Shown here piece after piece: positions 11,191-24,325 of a stretch of DNA of 64,000 bases. This stretch comes from Piliocolobus tephrosceles (Eukaryota > Chordata > Mammalia > Primates > Cercopithecidae). Each line of letters starts with the position of its first letter. The stretch's first letter is position 1. The stretch lies in the NCBI RefSeq assembly GCF_002776525.5, contig NC_045446.1, positions 70,900,007 through 70,964,006 on the forward strand, written 5' to 3'. The position numbers and the translations under genes were made by a program. The notes under the pieces were generated by a model that made no database searches, was not told the DNA's origin, and saw only the letters and a program-made list of their open reading frames with translations.

Positions 11191-11394
11191 TAAACATTTT
11201 ATAAATCAATATGTATGAAAGTCTAGAGATTTGGAAGCCCATAGTCTTCCTTGAATTGAAAATAACTCAGTATTGCTATAGCAATGAGGGGTAGAATATG
11301 TGTATGACAGGGAGGAGTGGAAAGAAGACAGGATAGAGAGGATGGAGAAGAGGGAGTTGGGACTAGAGCCAGAACACAAAGGGACCTGCATATA

Positions 11395-11690
11395 TTATGG
11401 AATAAGGACTTTATCTTGACAGCACTGGGATTTATTGAATGATTGTAGTCACCTGAGTGATGTGATCATATTTGAGCTTTATAGGCACTCTGATAGTACT
11501 GTGGAGGGTGGATGACAAATAGGAGGTCTAGAGATAAGTTTCATTGTCCCAAATGGGAAACAGTGGCTTGAATGGCATTGGTTCAGAGTGATGGGCAGAA
11601 CTGGTGCACTTGACTCACATTCAGGCAGTAGAATCCACAGGACTGAATGATTGGTGTTAGAATGCAAATGAGAGAAATCTAGGATGCTTA
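11395..11690 (+). repeat. Ancient dispersed repeat, family not named
   Basis: Contains aggactttatcttgacagca ... ttgaatgattgtagtcacct ... gatgtgatcata ... actctgatagtactgtgga ... gtagaatccacaggactga. This resembles the later part of the repeat seen at 7275-8035. Very diverged. Confidence 0.4.
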
Positions 11691-13039
11691 TCAGGATAAT
11701 GGCTTCTTTTACACTCAGGAAATTTGTTGAATCAGCACAGAAAGTCTCCCATTCACTTCTAGATTAGGGCTTCATGTACCGTGGGTAGGGATCAATAGAT
11801 AGTGTCCAAACTACACTTCAAGTATACCTACATATTGATTTTCAAAATTATTTTACATATCAAGATGAGGAGTACAAAAATATGTCAATTTTACAGTTAT
11901 TTTACTGACTTTAAAAACTCCCCCCCAAAATAATTACTTCAAGTATTATTCAGGAATTAATAATATTAAAGAGAGTTATATATACAAAGGGAACAAAACT
12001 TATTTTTGCAAACATCATTATCCTGAATGAACTAGTGAGAAGTATATCACTGCTTCAAGAAGATATACTTTTTAAGAATCTATTCTTCTTGGGATGCGTT
12101 TTCTCTTGAAAGAGCTCTACATACCTAGAATACATCTCAGAAACACCAAAGGGGGATAACAAACACAATTTGCAGACTCCATAGTTTTACCAAGCTTTTG
12201 TTTTCTTTTGTTTTGCATAGACACAACCAAAGTACATGTTAAACTTATTTTGGTTAAAACAAGGTTTTTTGTTTTTTTTTTTTTTAAGGACTGAAATAGC
12301 CTTACAATGCTATGAATTCAATCCTGACTCTCATCATATGTGATTTTGCACAGTCATTTTCACTGTGGGATGCTCTTCCTTCTCTGAAACGTGAGTAGTG
12401 CAGGTTGTACTGGGCATTGGATAAAACGAACTCCATGAAAATACTTTACACTACAATCAAAATGTATAGTGTTCCTATTTTCCATTGTGATTAGAGGTCA
12501 GAATTGGAACATTTGAAAAGCAACGAAAATGAGTAAAAAATTAACTGTGGACACGGAGGAATAGATAAGAAGCCACAGTATTTCTTTTCTCTTCCAAGTT
12601 AGGAAGGCTGCCGATTGCCACCAAGGTCCTGAGCACGTCGAGGTCATCTGCTTGGGAAGAGCAGCAGTATAAAATTTTTGAAACATCTGTTTTGATGCAG
12701 AGTATTTCACTGTAAAAAACAGCATGAGCTATCTTAAGAAAAGCTTCTTTTTTAAATGTGTTTAAAGTCTCCTAAATTTCCTGCATATAAATGTTGAATA
12801 CCTCCAACATGTCAATCAATCTTGTTTTCTAGTTAACTTAGAATAAAATGATAATGAACTTGCATTTAGCCAGCGCCTTTCACAGAGTGAGCATAATTAG
12901 ACTTGGAAAAGATCTATTAGGATATCCAATTTCATCTCTCTGCCCAGAGAGAACTATTCCTCCTGAGAGTTCCCTATTACTGTGTTCTGACTTGTTTTGA
13001 AAGTCTCAAAGGAAGAAATATTTACTACATTCTTGGATT
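11691..13039. other. Mostly unrecognised; possible MIR at 12305-12455
   Basis: 12305-12455 has a MIR-like core (cctgactctcatcatatgtg, then ttttgcacagtcattttcac), low confidence. A 13-base T run lies near 12274-12286. The rest shows no gene or repeat that I can name. Confidence 0.4.
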
Positions 13040-13280
13040 ATTTAATTACAGGCTTAAAGGGAAGTAACACCAGTCTAAGAATCAGGAAACATGGATTTGA
13101 TTCTTGATTTTGTCATGTATTTGTTGCTTGTGACTTTGACCCAGACGCTAATCCCTCTAAGTCTTAATGTACAAAATAGTGTCAAAATTTTCTATTTCAC
13201 ACGATTGTGGTAAAATCAAGAGAGAAAATACATGTAAAAGGACAGATACAGAGCTTGGAACATTAGAGTCACCTGATAAA
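13040..13280 (+). repeat. MIR SINE
   Basis: Forward MIR with aagaatcaggaaacatggat near its start, cttgtgactttgacccagac in the core, and acagagcttggaacattaga near the 3' end. An 85-codon open frame across part of it is not a gene. Confidence 0.7.
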
Positions 13281-13429
13281 CATGATTTCTCTCTTTGGCA
13301 ATTTCCTCTACTAACCATTCCCACACTTATTCCTCCCATATCCTCTCCTCCCTCCTACACTTTTCCTGAGTTAAGTATACTTTCTGAATTTGGTGAAAGA
13401 TCTTGTCGCTTTTCTTCTTTCTAGTTTCC

Positions 13430-13905
13430 ATGTATTTTCTAGGGCTGCCATAACAAAGTGCCACAAACAGGGTGGGTTAAAACAAGAGATATTCCATCCA
13501 TCACCATTCTGTAGGCTGGAAGTCTGAAATTAAGGTTTTAGTGGGGCAATGCTCCTTCTGAAGGCTCTAGTGGGAAATCTGCCCTTGGCACTTCCTAGCT
13601 TCTGATGACTCTCAGAAATCTTTTGAATCCCTTGTCTTGTGTCTTGTTCCCTCCCATCTCCAGCTCCATCTTCACATGGCCCTCTTTCCTGTGTGTGTGT
13701 GTGTGTATGTATGCATGTGGGTGTGTATGTGTCTCCATGTGTTCTCCCCTTTCCTTACAAGGACACTAGTCAATAGATTTCATCCTCATCCAAAACCAGC
13801 ATGACCTCATCTTACCTAATTACATCTGCAAACATCCTATTCTCAGATAAGGCCCTGTTATGAGGTTCTGGGTGGACATGAACTTCGGGAACAACACCAT
13901 TTATC
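13430..13905 (-). mobile_element. MLT1-type MaLR LTR with internal TG repeat
   Basis: Reverse MLT1C/D pattern: ttctagggctgccataacaa, then aggctggaagtctgaaat, ccttctgaaggctctag, tcttacctaattacatctgc and aggttctgggtggacatgaa. A TG/TATG microsatellite at 13691-13730 expands the purine-pyrimidine part of the LTR. Confidence 0.85.
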
Positions 13906-14983
13906 CTGTGTGTCCTCAGCAGACCTCCCAATATCCTTGCCCACTGCAAGATGTAAAGCAGACTCCAAAAAGACCTACCTCTGCTGCTGTGGATATGATT
14001 AATAAGCAAAATTCCTCCTTTTACTCAACTTTCATTGTTTTCCCAAATATTTTTGCATTAGTTTCATCAGTGAAAAAAAAAAAAAATTATTACCACTCTG
14101 CCCCAGTTGTCTTTATGTTTCTCTGAAGATTCTGAAGATCCTGCACGCTTGGAGAGAGAAGAAAGGAAAGACGAGAGATTTCAAAGATAGAGGGAAGGCT
14201 CTGAGTGTATGTACATTCCAAATATGTTAAATTCCTCTCTACCATTTATAACCTTTGGAATGCAAAGAGGGGAAAAGTCCCTGTTCTGTCCTGTGGGTCT
14301 GCTGAGTGACCTAAGCCCCTCATGTAACATCTCTCAAGATTCCCATCCCCTTCTCATACATAAACTGGAGGAAAAACATAACTAGTGTCCTGCCTGTCAC
14401 TCATGGTTTTTGATAGGGCAGCATGGCATGGCAAGATAATTTTAAAAGGTTAAGTGATACATATGTTTGAATTATTGAGAAGAGTATTATTGTTCCCCTG
14501 CTAGATTATAAATGACTTGGGAATTAGTATCATTTCTTTCTCATTCTTGTTCTTTCTCCTTTACTCTTTTTTCCCTTTTCCCAGAGCAACTTATTAACAT
14601 CAATATTAAAGGTTTACCTATTTGGGGAATTCAACTTATGTAAAATTAAATTAAATTCCTACTTTCCCAAATTTCATACTTTAACACTGCCAATATGTAT
14701 GTATAGAAATATTTTCCACAAGTTTTAGAATTTGTTCTCATTCATTTTTTAAAAAATTCTTTATGTGCCAAATGTCCTTTTACCCTTTTTCAACATGAAT
14801 AGCCAAAATCATTATTTATTTGCAATGAAAACTTCCCTAAATTAATTGCTTTCTGTGAGTTTCTTATGAAACAACTATGAGAAATAACTATTGTATATAT
14901 AGCTCTTGTTTTGTAACGATAGATAAATATTAAATACCCCACTGATCCCATTCCCACCTCCCAATCTCAAAGAAAAGTTGCAT
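13906..14983. other. Unrecognised sequence
   Basis: Contains a 13-base A run near 14073-14085. A weak MIR-like stretch (14255-14420) is possible. No gene is visible. Confidence 0.4.
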
Positions 14984-15246
14984 TTTTCTTTTTCCTTTTT
15001 TTGAGACAAAGTCTTGCCGTTGTTGACCCAGGCTGGAGGGCAATGGTGCAATCTCAGCTCACTGCAACCTCCATCTCCTGGGTTCAAGCAATTCTGCCTC
15101 AGCCTCCCGAGTAACTGAGATTACAGGCACTCGACAGGGTTTCACCATGTTGGCCAGGCTGGTCTTGAACTCCCGACCTCAGGTGATCCACCTGCCTCGG
15201 CTTCCCAAAGTGCTATGATTACAGGCATGAGCCACCCCGCTCGGCT
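14984..15246 (-). repeat. Alu element with internal deletion
   Basis: Both monomers in reverse, but the middle jumps from attacaggcactcgac to agggtttcaccatgttgg, losing roughly 40-50 bases around the inter-monomer region. The end near ccaccccgctcggct is intact. Confidence 0.9.
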
Positions 15247-15799
15247 ATTAGCATTTCAATCCAGTCATTTGGTGGGATCCACAAGGTCTTAAGTAAATGC
15301 AAATAAAAACACAAAAAGGTAATGTAAAAACCAGAGAAAAGAAAAACATGCTGATTTTCTTATTATTTGTTAGCATGAAATATTGTGGTAAGCTTAATAT
15401 TTTCAATACTTAATTCATATGGATGAATACATTCATGAGCATGTGATTTTGTTATTCTCAAGTAGTCAAGATGATATGGTCATTTAGACAACATGGGGAA
15501 TCAACCTCACTTTGTCATTGTTTGATTTGACAACATTTGGACCTATCCCCTCTTTTGCTTTTCCTTTTTCTTTGAGTAAACTAAACAATTCATTTATTTG
15601 TGATAATCCAAACTTTCTCCCCTGCTGCCTTCTTTCAATCATTCATTAAATTTGATATAATCCTGGGTCCCTGTATGGGACAGAGTTCTTTGAAAATTTT
15701 CACATATTTTGGATTATTTTTTAAATTTGAAACACACATGGACATTTTCCTTCAGGTATACTTTAATAAAGGTTACTAACACTTATCGTTTAAAAAAAA
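15247..15799. other. Unrecognised AT-rich sequence
   Basis: No open frame, RNA gene or clear repeat. Confidence 0.45.
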
Positions 15800-16135
15800 T
15801 GTAGGGAGGTGGTTCCTGGGGTTACTGGCATGTAACTCCATCTCTCTACCACTAGTTTTCTAGTCTGTAAACGGGGCTTAATACCAAGTTCATATGGACT
15901 TTTGGAGGATTAAAGAGAGGCATTTGGGTAATGCAGAGACAGAAAATTGAAATGCTTTCTTCACTTAATAGTTCTTTGCTGCCAGAAAAGTTCATTCACT
16001 TTCCTGAGCCTCAGTTTCCTTTTACATAAAGTGAAAATAACAACACACATTTTATAGATGAGAGATTCAATAGGATGACAAATAATACACTTAAATGTTT
16101 TCTGAGAATGCAGAAATATTTAGATACTAGGTAAA
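15800..16135 (+). repeat. Two adjacent MIR-like fragments
   Basis: 15800-15960 has cttaataccaagttcatatg and ggattaaagagaggcat. 15990-16135 has ttcctgagcctcagtttcct, a hallmark of the MIR core, then taaagtgaaaataacaacac. They look like two insertions rather than one. Confidence 0.6.
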
Positions 16136-17337
16136 GAACAGTGTTTAAAAACATAAATTCAATTTCTTCAATAAGGTCTACTTACCTTGGGAGGTGTCTG
16201 TTGGAGGGTGTGGAATTGTGTTTCCTCTCTCAATGATTTCTACTATGCCGAACATTTTAAATTTCTAGATGCAATTGCTATGATGCTGTCTAAATAAAAC
16301 TATTTTTAGAAAGAATAGTACTTTTAAAATACATTCTTTAAATCAAGCAAAAATACAAATCAATACAAATTGAAATCTAGAAATTTTATCTCAAGGAAAT
16401 ATTAAATTTGAAATAATATTCTATTATCTCTATGGCCCCTGGTAGTTTCTGTAGCAGGGAAGACAACAGAAGAATAGAATCATAAAAAAGAAAAAAAGAT
16501 GAATACACTAAAGACAGTAGAGAAAGCCTGAGTTATAATGTGATATAAAGTCATAAAATGAAAGGAATAGGTTGCTGCTAATATTAACTCAGCTAATACA
16601 TACCGGGCTGACTCCTAAGGTTCATGGCTATTACCATATAACTACAGATTAAAAAACATTTTGCCCAAAACTCATTTCCTGCAAACTCCCTCAAAACGTC
16701 TATGAAGATCCTATCTAGTGAGCAAAACTCTTTCTATCACGGTTGTGAATATACAAGCCCTGGAGCTTTATGCTTATCATGAACAAATTTGATGCATTAA
16801 GTGATCTCAGATCATTCAATTTGTGACCCACACAGAGGTTTGAAAAGTAACTGAGTACAAAATTGCTAAATACATTTCAATTTAGACTAAGTAAGAACTT
16901 GTAAAAAGAAAAATGGCTAAAAAAAATTATGTAATTAGTGCAGCTCTCCTAAGGAGAGATATAATTATAATAGTCATAAATCATTTTTCCCTCATAACTA
17001 TAAATAGAGAACAAAGGGAAACTGACAGACTCTCTTTATCAGCTTTCGTTCTGGTGATAAAAGGGTTTTTGACATGGGTTACTGTCACCCCTGACTGTCA
17101 GTTTGGAGAAAGTGGGGGAAGAAAAAATATCTTGTTTTAATTTCTGAGGAAAAAATCATTTTTTAGTAATTGTCACTAATATTATTTGATAAGAGTGAAC
17201 TTTTCACACTTCTGATCATTCCCAGTCTGCTGTTGAAGATGGGTGAATGAAGAAGAAATGTCTTTGAACTCTGTGTAGCCCATATTCTAATCCTAACAAT
17301 GAGCTGTTTTAGGAACAGACTTTGACAAACTTAGGTT
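16136..17337. other. Unrecognised AT-rich sequence
   Basis: A 75-codon open frame at 16913-17140 shows no family features. No repeat that I can name. Confidence 0.4.
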
Positions 17338-17376
17338 TGATCGATTGACTGATTGATTGATTGGTTGATTGATTTT
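17338..17376. repeat. (GATT)n simple repeat
   Basis: About nine imperfect GATT units with single-base variants. Confidence 0.9.
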
Positions 17377-18424
17377 CTCCTTCTACTGTAGGGATCTGCA
17401 AGGAAAAAAAGCCATTGGTACAACTGATCCTACATCATGTTGAGCCACTTTTTGATTTCATTGTAAAACAAGAAACATTTTAGAAACTTTGGCCTATAAA
17501 TATGTCTGTGTATAGGCACAGTTACTTGAAAGCAGATGCTTCATATTTGGGGAGAATTTGGTTTTTTGGAGCCATCTACAAAACTGTAATTTTTGATATT
17601 TTTCTTTCAAATATTTTCAGGTTGCTTACATTGATGATACAATTTTTGTTTACTAGAGGAGCTGCAGATCTGAGCCACAGTTGTGTCGAGCCATGGAAGA
17701 AACTAAACAATGAGATGCCCTGGTTTTAGTAGTAAAGGTGGGCAAGCAAGCAGCAAGTGGACCACGGCCACTGTGCCAGGGACTAGAGTGCCTTGCCTGG
17801 GAACTCTGAGACTCCCCTCCCTCACGAATTCACAGAAGCCCCACAGTTTTTCCCTCATATTGTCTGCACCCTCCCCAACTTCTCTTTTTCAGATAGAAAT
17901 GGATCCAGCTTAAGGTCATGAACTATGATGGTATTCTCTAGACAATCTTTTGCTTTTTCTAATACAAGAGACAGATGCTTCTGGTTCTATCTTACTACAT
18001 TCCTATTCTTCCTGTTTTGGATATGTGCCCAGCCTTTCTGTTACCATGAACCCAGGGCCAAAAGAAATTCAGAAGCACTGACCGTGACATTATTTGAGGA
18101 CTTACGAAATGCCAAAAGGTGCCAACCTCCTAACTTCATGTTAATATTTATTTAATTTCATGATAACTGAACACTTGGAGCTGAAGGCTTTCTAAACTGA
18201 ACATATGAATATTGGATTAGGGAGAAAACAGGGGGAGAGAAAATCAATTGGAGATTTTTTTTTTTTTTTTTTTAACCAAGAGACGTTCCTTAGAATTATG
18301 TGAAATCATTGTTTAACTTACCATATTGAATTAAGTTTAATCTGATTTATAATTTTCTTAGTTGCTTTTTTTGTTTAATTTTTTTTCTGACAAAATATTT
18401 GGTGGAGACTTGTGAAGAAAACCA
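17377..18424. other. Unrecognised sequence with several short open frames
   Basis: Plus-strand frames of 75, 67 and 76 codons overlap at 17502-18155. None shows a family motif. A run of Ts lies near 18256-18273. This is one of the few stretches here with no repeat likeness that I can see. Confidence 0.4.
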
Positions 18425-20680
18425 GATCAGATATTCCTTTATTTATTTTATATTTATTTTTTGTAGATCCATAATAGGTGTACATATTTAGGGGTAAATG
18501 TGACATTTTGATACAAGTATATAATGTGTAATGATCAAATCTGGGTAATTGGGATATCCATCAGCTCAACCATTTATCATTTCTTTGTGCTGGAAACATT
18601 CAGATCTCCTCTTTTAGTTATTTTGAAATATACAATAAATTATTACTAACTATAGTTACCCTGTTGTGCTACTTAACATTAGATCTTATTCCTTCTATCT
18701 AACTGTATTTTTGTACCCGTTAATCAATCCTTGCTTGTCCCCCGCTCCACATTACCCTTTTCAGCCTCTGGTAGCCACCATTCAATTCACTACCTTCATG
18801 AGACCAATTTTTTATTTCCCACATGAGTGAGAATATGCAACACTTGTCTTTCTGTGCCCGGCTTATTTCACTTAAAGTCATGTTTTCTAGTTCCATCCAT
18901 GTTGTTGCAAATGAAGGATTTCATTCATTTGTATGGCAGAATATCATTCCACTGTGTATATGTACCACATTTTCTTTTCATTTATCTGTTGATGGACTCT
19001 TAGGTTGATTCCATATCTTGACTATTGTGAATAGTGCTGTGATAAACATGGGCATGCAGATACCTTTTTGACATGCTGATTTCCTTTTTTTTTTTTTCCT
19101 TAGGACATATACCCAGCAGTGGAATGGATGAATCATATGGTGATTCTATTGTTAGTTTTTTGAGAAATCGCCATAGTCTTCCATAGTGGCTTATTAATTT
19201 ATAGCCACCAACAGTATATGAGCATTTCCCTCTCTCTGCATCCATAGCAGCATTTATTTTCCGTCTTTTTGATAATAGCCATTTAACTGGGGTGAGGTGG
19301 TATATCATTGTGGTTTATATTTGCATTTCTCTGATGATTTGTGATGTTGAGAATGTTTTCATATACTTGTTTGTCATTTGCATATCTTCTTCTTAGAAAT
19401 ATCTATTCAGATCTTTTGCCCATTCTTTAATTGAATTATTGTTTTATTGCTATTGAGTTGTTTTAGTTCCTTATATATTCTAGTTATTAAGCCCTTGTCA
19501 GATGGATAGTTTGCAAATATTATATCACATTTTGTGGGTTGTCTCTTCACTTTGTTGATTGCTTCCTTTGCTTTACAGAAGCTATTTAGCTTGATGAAAT
19601 CGTATTTGTCAATTTTTGCTTTCTTTGCCTTTGCTTTTGAGGTATTAATCAAGAAATTTCCTTGCTGAGACTAATGTCCTGAAGCATTTCCCCAGTGTCT
19701 TCTTCTAGATGTGTCATAGTTTCAGGTCTTACATTTAAGCCTTTAATCCATTTTGATTTGATTTTTGCATGTGGTGATAGATAAGGGTCTAGTTTCATTC
19801 TACTATATGTGGATATTGAGTTTTCCCAGAACCATTTATTGAAGAGACTGTTCATTTCCCAATACTTATTTCTGGTACCTTTGTCCAAAATGAGTTGACT
19901 GTAAATGCATGGGTTAACTTCTGGGTTTCCTATTCTGTTCCATTGGTCTATGTGTCAGTTTTTCTGCCAGTGCTGTGCTCTTTTGGCTACTATAGCTTCA
20001 TAGTATAATTTGAAATCAGGTAGTGAAATGCCTCCAACTTTTCTGTTCATTTTGTTTTGTTGTGTTGTGTTGTATTTAGGATTTTTTGGCTATTCTGGGT
20101 CTTTTTAGGTTCCATATAAATTTTGTAATTTTTTTTGAGAATGTCATTGGCTTTTTGGTAGGGATTGCATTGAATCCATAGATTGATTTGGGTACTATGA
20201 ACATTTTAACAATATTGATTCTTCTAATTTGTGAACATGGAATATCTTTCTATTTTTTGTGTGTCTTCAATTTCTTTCATCATTAGTATATGGTTTTGAT
20301 TGTAGATATCTTTCACCTCTTTGGTTAAATTTATTCCTAGGTATTTTTTTCTTTTGTAGCTATTATGAATGGGATTGCTTTCTTGATTTCTTTTTCAGAT
20401 TGTTCACTGTTGACATGTAGAAATGCTTCTAATTTTTGCATATTGATTTTATAGCCTGTAAACTCACTGAATTTGTTTATCAATTCTAATAGTTTTTTGA
20501 TGAATTATTTAGGTTTTTCTAAATTTAAGATCAATTGTCTATAAATAAGGACAATTTGACCTCTGCATTTCCAAATTGGATGGACTTTATTTCCATCTCT
20601 TTTCTTATTGCTCTGGCTAGAACTTTCAGTACTATATTAAATGAAAGTGATAAAAGTGAACATCATTGTCACACAATGAA
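18425..20680 (-). mobile_element. L1 LINE 3' half, L1PB/L1MA age
   Basis: In reverse, the 3' UTR spans about 18425-18930 and is followed by the C-terminal half of ORF2. Broken frames include SLFNKWFWENS (19649-19888) and DKYDFIKLNSFC...SDKGLITRIYKELKQ (19407-19652), typical of the region after the reverse transcriptase. Frameshifts and stops break the frame, so it is inactive. The 3' UTR type is older than the L1PA tails seen at 31219 and 47711. Confidence 0.9.
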
Positions 20681-20689
20681 ATACCAATG

Positions 20690-21039
20690 ACATTCTTCAC
20701 ACATTTATTATTGTACAGTTCTGAAGGCCAGGAGTCCGAAATGGTTATTATGGGGTAAAAATAAAGGTGTTGGCTGCATTCCTTCTGAAGGCTCTAGAGA
20801 ATATATTTCCTGGCCTTTTCCAGCTTCTGGAATTTGCCTGCATTATTTGGCTCATGGTCACTTCTTCTATCTCCAAAGCCAGCAGTGTAGCACCTTCAAA
20901 TCTCCTTCTTTTTCTCTGAATCTGGGTCTGTCATTATATCTTCTCCCCTTCCTCTGAGTTTCCTGCCTCCCTATTTTATTCATTTAGACCTTTGTCCTTG
21001 CAATCCCCTCATCTCAGATTTTTAACTTAAGCAGATATG

Positions 21040-21086
<47 letters not shown>

Positions 21087-21165
21087 ATGGTAAGTAACAT
21101 ATTCAGAGGTGCTGGGGATTAGGATGTGGACATCTTTCGGAGCCATTATTCTGTGTGCCACAATA
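20690..21165 (-). mobile_element. MaLR-type LTR carrying a 42-base T run
   Basis: Reverse LTR landmarks: acagttctgaaggccaggag, ccttctgaaggctctagag, agcttctggaatttgcctgc, ctcatctcagatttttaact, then gggattaggatgtggacatc and ggagccattattctgtgtgc. At 21042-21083 a short T run of the LTR has grown to 42 Ts. No Alu or L1 is attached to it. Subfamily uncertain. Confidence 0.7.
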
Positions 21166-21570
21166 TAAATAGCACTGAAAGGTACATTTATTTTTCCTAC
21201 AGTAGAAAGCAGAAGTAGTTTTAGTTGAACAACAGTTAGGGTTCCACCACATGTGTATTCTATATTTTCAAGCAATTTAATGGACTTTTTATATCTTAAA
21301 GATAAATAGTCATAGTTTTTATAGGTTTGTCCTAAGGTCTGAAGAATTTTTAATATAATGAAATCATATTATATGAAGGTTAAGTTCCAAATTCATACAT
21401 AATGTCAAATCATTGCATAGTCAAAATTATTCTTTGAAAGATTGAAATATTCCTGCAAATGTAGTATTTTTAGTTTTAATTACATTTTGGCTACAGTTTC
21501 TTCCCCTCTCTCCACCACACATAGTAGGAGCCAAAGCCTAGAAGAATAATAGAATAAATTAAGAAATTCT

Positions 21571-21875
21571 GGCCGGGAGCGGTGGCTCAAGCCTGTAATC
21601 CCAGCACTTTGGGAGGCCGAGACGGGCGGATCACGAGGTCAGGAGATGGAGACCATCCTGGCTAACACAGTGAAACCTCGTCTCTACTAAAAATACAAAA
21701 AAAACCAGCCGGGCGAGGTGGCGGGCGCCTGTAGTCCCAGCTACTTGGGAGGCTGAGGCAGGAGAATGGCGTAAACCCGGGAGGCGGAGCTTACAGTGAG
21801 CCGAGATCCGGCCACTGCACTCCAGCCCGGGCAACAGAGCGAGACTCTGCCTCAAAAAAAAAAAAAAAAAAAAAA
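21571..21875 (+). repeat. AluY of the Old World monkey (AluYR) type
   Basis: Full length and little diverged. Bases typical of cercopithecid AluYR subfamilies are present: ggctcaagcctg, ccgagacgggcgg, gccgggcgaggtggcggg, atggcgtaaacc and gagatccggccactgc. Human AluY has ggctcacgcc, ccgaggcggg, gggcgtggtgg, gcgtgaacc and gatcgcgcc at these sites. The flanking aaattct is repeated after the tail. Confidence 0.9.
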
Positions 21876-22084
21876 AATTCTAACACTTCATGTTGTTTTA
21901 TTTGTATGATTACTGGGTTTTCTGAGTATTTGACATGAATTTGCATAAGTTAAAGCTGTCTATAATGGATTCCACTTTTATTTACAGAATCTGGAATTTG
22001 AATCCAGCACACTAAATGTGAGTCTTTGTCCTGTCACTGATTATCTGCAAAATCTAGACTATTAAAATAGATGTATATATACAC

Positions 22085-22945
22085 ACACACATATACGCAT
22101 AAAGTTTATTGAGAAATAATTTATATTCTATATTTACCCATTTCCAACTGAATTCTAAAATTCAATTATCTTTTGATATTAAATACAGTTTTGCCACCAT
22201 TAACACAATGTAATTTTAAATATTTTTATTAACATCCAAAATTCTTTCTTGCAATTTGCAGCCACTTCTTTTCTCATCCCCAGTCTCAGGAGATCACTAA
22301 CTTACTTTAAATCATTATAGATTTGATCCTTTTATATAAATGGAGTCTTATAGTATGTGGTCTTGTATGTCTAGCTTCTATCACTTAGCACAGATATATT
22401 TTAGATGCATTCCTGTTTTAGCTGTATCACTAATTTATTTTACTTGAATAGTATTTCATTTTATGATATATCAAATTTTGTTTATCTAATTACTAAGAAA
22501 TAGAAATTTGAGTTGTTTTCAACTTTTGACTATTATGAATAATGCTTCTGTAGACATTTACACGCAAGCCTTTGTCTGGACATGTTTTCACTTTCTTGGG
22601 TAGATTTCCAGGAGTGGAAATAAAGGGTCAGGATACAATTATATTTAACTTTTTAAAGAATTGCCAAAATATATTTTTAAAACACTTGTACCATTTTATA
22701 TTTCTACCAGCAATGTTATAAAGGGTATCAATTTGTCCACATCATTGACAACATTGTTACTGTCTTTTTTTATTATAGTAATTCTAGTGGATGTTAAATG
22801 GTATATTATTGTGGTCTTGATTTGCATTTCCTAGATGACTAATAATATTGAGATCTTTTCATGTGTTGATGAGCCCTTCATATATCTTTTTTAGTGAAGT
22901 ACCTATTTGATTTTCCCCATTTTAAATTGGGCACTTTTTAATAAT
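22085..22945 (-). mobile_element. Ancient L1 (L1M) 3' end
   Basis: Reverse L1 3' UTR and ORF2-end landmarks appear in order: atggagtcttatagtatgtg, cttctatcacttagcacaga, ttgactattatgaataatgc, ttgccaaaatatatttt, ttctaccagcaatg, ggtatattattgtggtcttg and gagcccttcatatatctttt. Divergence is far greater than in the other L1s, so it belongs to the mammal-wide L1M group. Confidence 0.8.
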
Positions 22946-23096
22946 AATTGTAAATTATTGCATCATCTTAGCAAGTGGTAAGATCAAATATTAGTCTTAC
23001 TAATAAGATGTAGCACCTAACTTTTAACTTGAGACCTGATACCTGACCTGCAATTAAACTGATTTTTCCCATTATATTTTAGTCTTCTTGTTTTGT

Positions 23097-23389
23097 TTTG
23101 TTTGTTGAGATGGAGTTTCACTCTGTTACCCAGGCTAGAGTGCAGTGGTGCCATTTTGGATCACTGAAACTCCGCCTCCCAGGTTCAAGCGATTCTCCTG
23201 CCTCAGCCTCCTGAGTAGCTGAAATTATAGGTGCATGCCACCATGCCTGGCTAATGGTTGTATTTTTAGTAGAGATGGGGTTTCACCATGTTGACCAGGC
23301 TGGTCTTGAACTCCTGACCTCAAGTGATCCTCCTGCCCCAGTCTCTCAGAGTGCTGGGATTATAGGTGTGAGTCACCATGCTTGGCCAG
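23097..23389 (-). repeat. Alu element
   Basis: A short TTTTG tail, then both monomers in reverse, ending gagtcaccatgcttggcc. Moderately diverged S/J type. Confidence 0.92.
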
Positions 23390-24094
23390 CGTTATATTCC
23401 AGTCTTGTCCAGTTCTTGTTTCCTGAGTGTTAATTCCCTGGTTCTCTTATGTTATTGGAGCACTACTCACACTTGTTTATCTGAGACCCTGAAAACTTTC
23501 ATGGCATTTTAATGACATACTTAGTGACATTCTTAGTGACAGACAGATACATGATCCCGAACCAGAGCAACCTACCCTCCTAACTCCAGTTACTTTGGGT
23601 TGGCAAGACTATATTTATTTCTAACCACCTGAGAAGTTAGAAGCATCCTCCTGGTTCTCACCCCTCTGTGAATCATGTTTGTGTAATCCTCCCCTCTCTA
23701 GCCACTGTGCCTCTGGGCTGCCATGCTGCTTTCAGTTTCTTTTTTCTTCTCCACAAAGGAATGTTATACTTTGGCCATAAGAACTGTATGAAAGTACAAA
23801 GGGTGTTCAAAGGAAGAAAAATTTGTATTCTGTTCAGGGGATCAAGCATAACTTTGCGGATTTAATAAAGTTTAAAAACAAGACTGAAGACTAAATACTG
23901 TGCATTCTACAAGGCCCCTTAAGCTCTCAGACTCTCCTCTAGAGTTTATCCAAAACCAGCCCTCCAGTTTTTCACCCCCATCACAGAGTAAGTAATGAAC
24001 CATGTTCCATGATGCAGTTCACATTTTGTAATCTCAAATGTTCCCGCTTGCCCAGCGCTTGACCTTTCTTGTGCTTCTGTGTTCAACTTAAATG
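23390..24094. other. Unrecognised sequence
   Basis: A 65-codon frame at 23668-23865 has no family likeness. No named repeat. Confidence 0.4.
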
Positions 24095-24325
24095 GGAGGC
24101 AATATACAATAGTGATCATGAGCATGAATTCTGGGTCCAGTTTGCCTGGAATCAAACACTGGGAAAATTACTACATCTTTCTTTGTCTCTGAATCTTTAT
24201 CTATACAATGGGAATAATAATAGCATGCATTTCATAAGTTAGTTTTGAGGATTATGAATTAATACATGTAAAGTATGAGAACAGCTCCTGGCACATAATG
24301 AGACCTGTGAAGATGTTAAGCCATT
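24095..24325 (+). repeat. MIR SINE
   Basis: Forward MIR: agcatgaattctgggtccag, tctgaatctttatctataca and tcctggcacataatgag, in order and at normal spacing. Confidence 0.8.
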
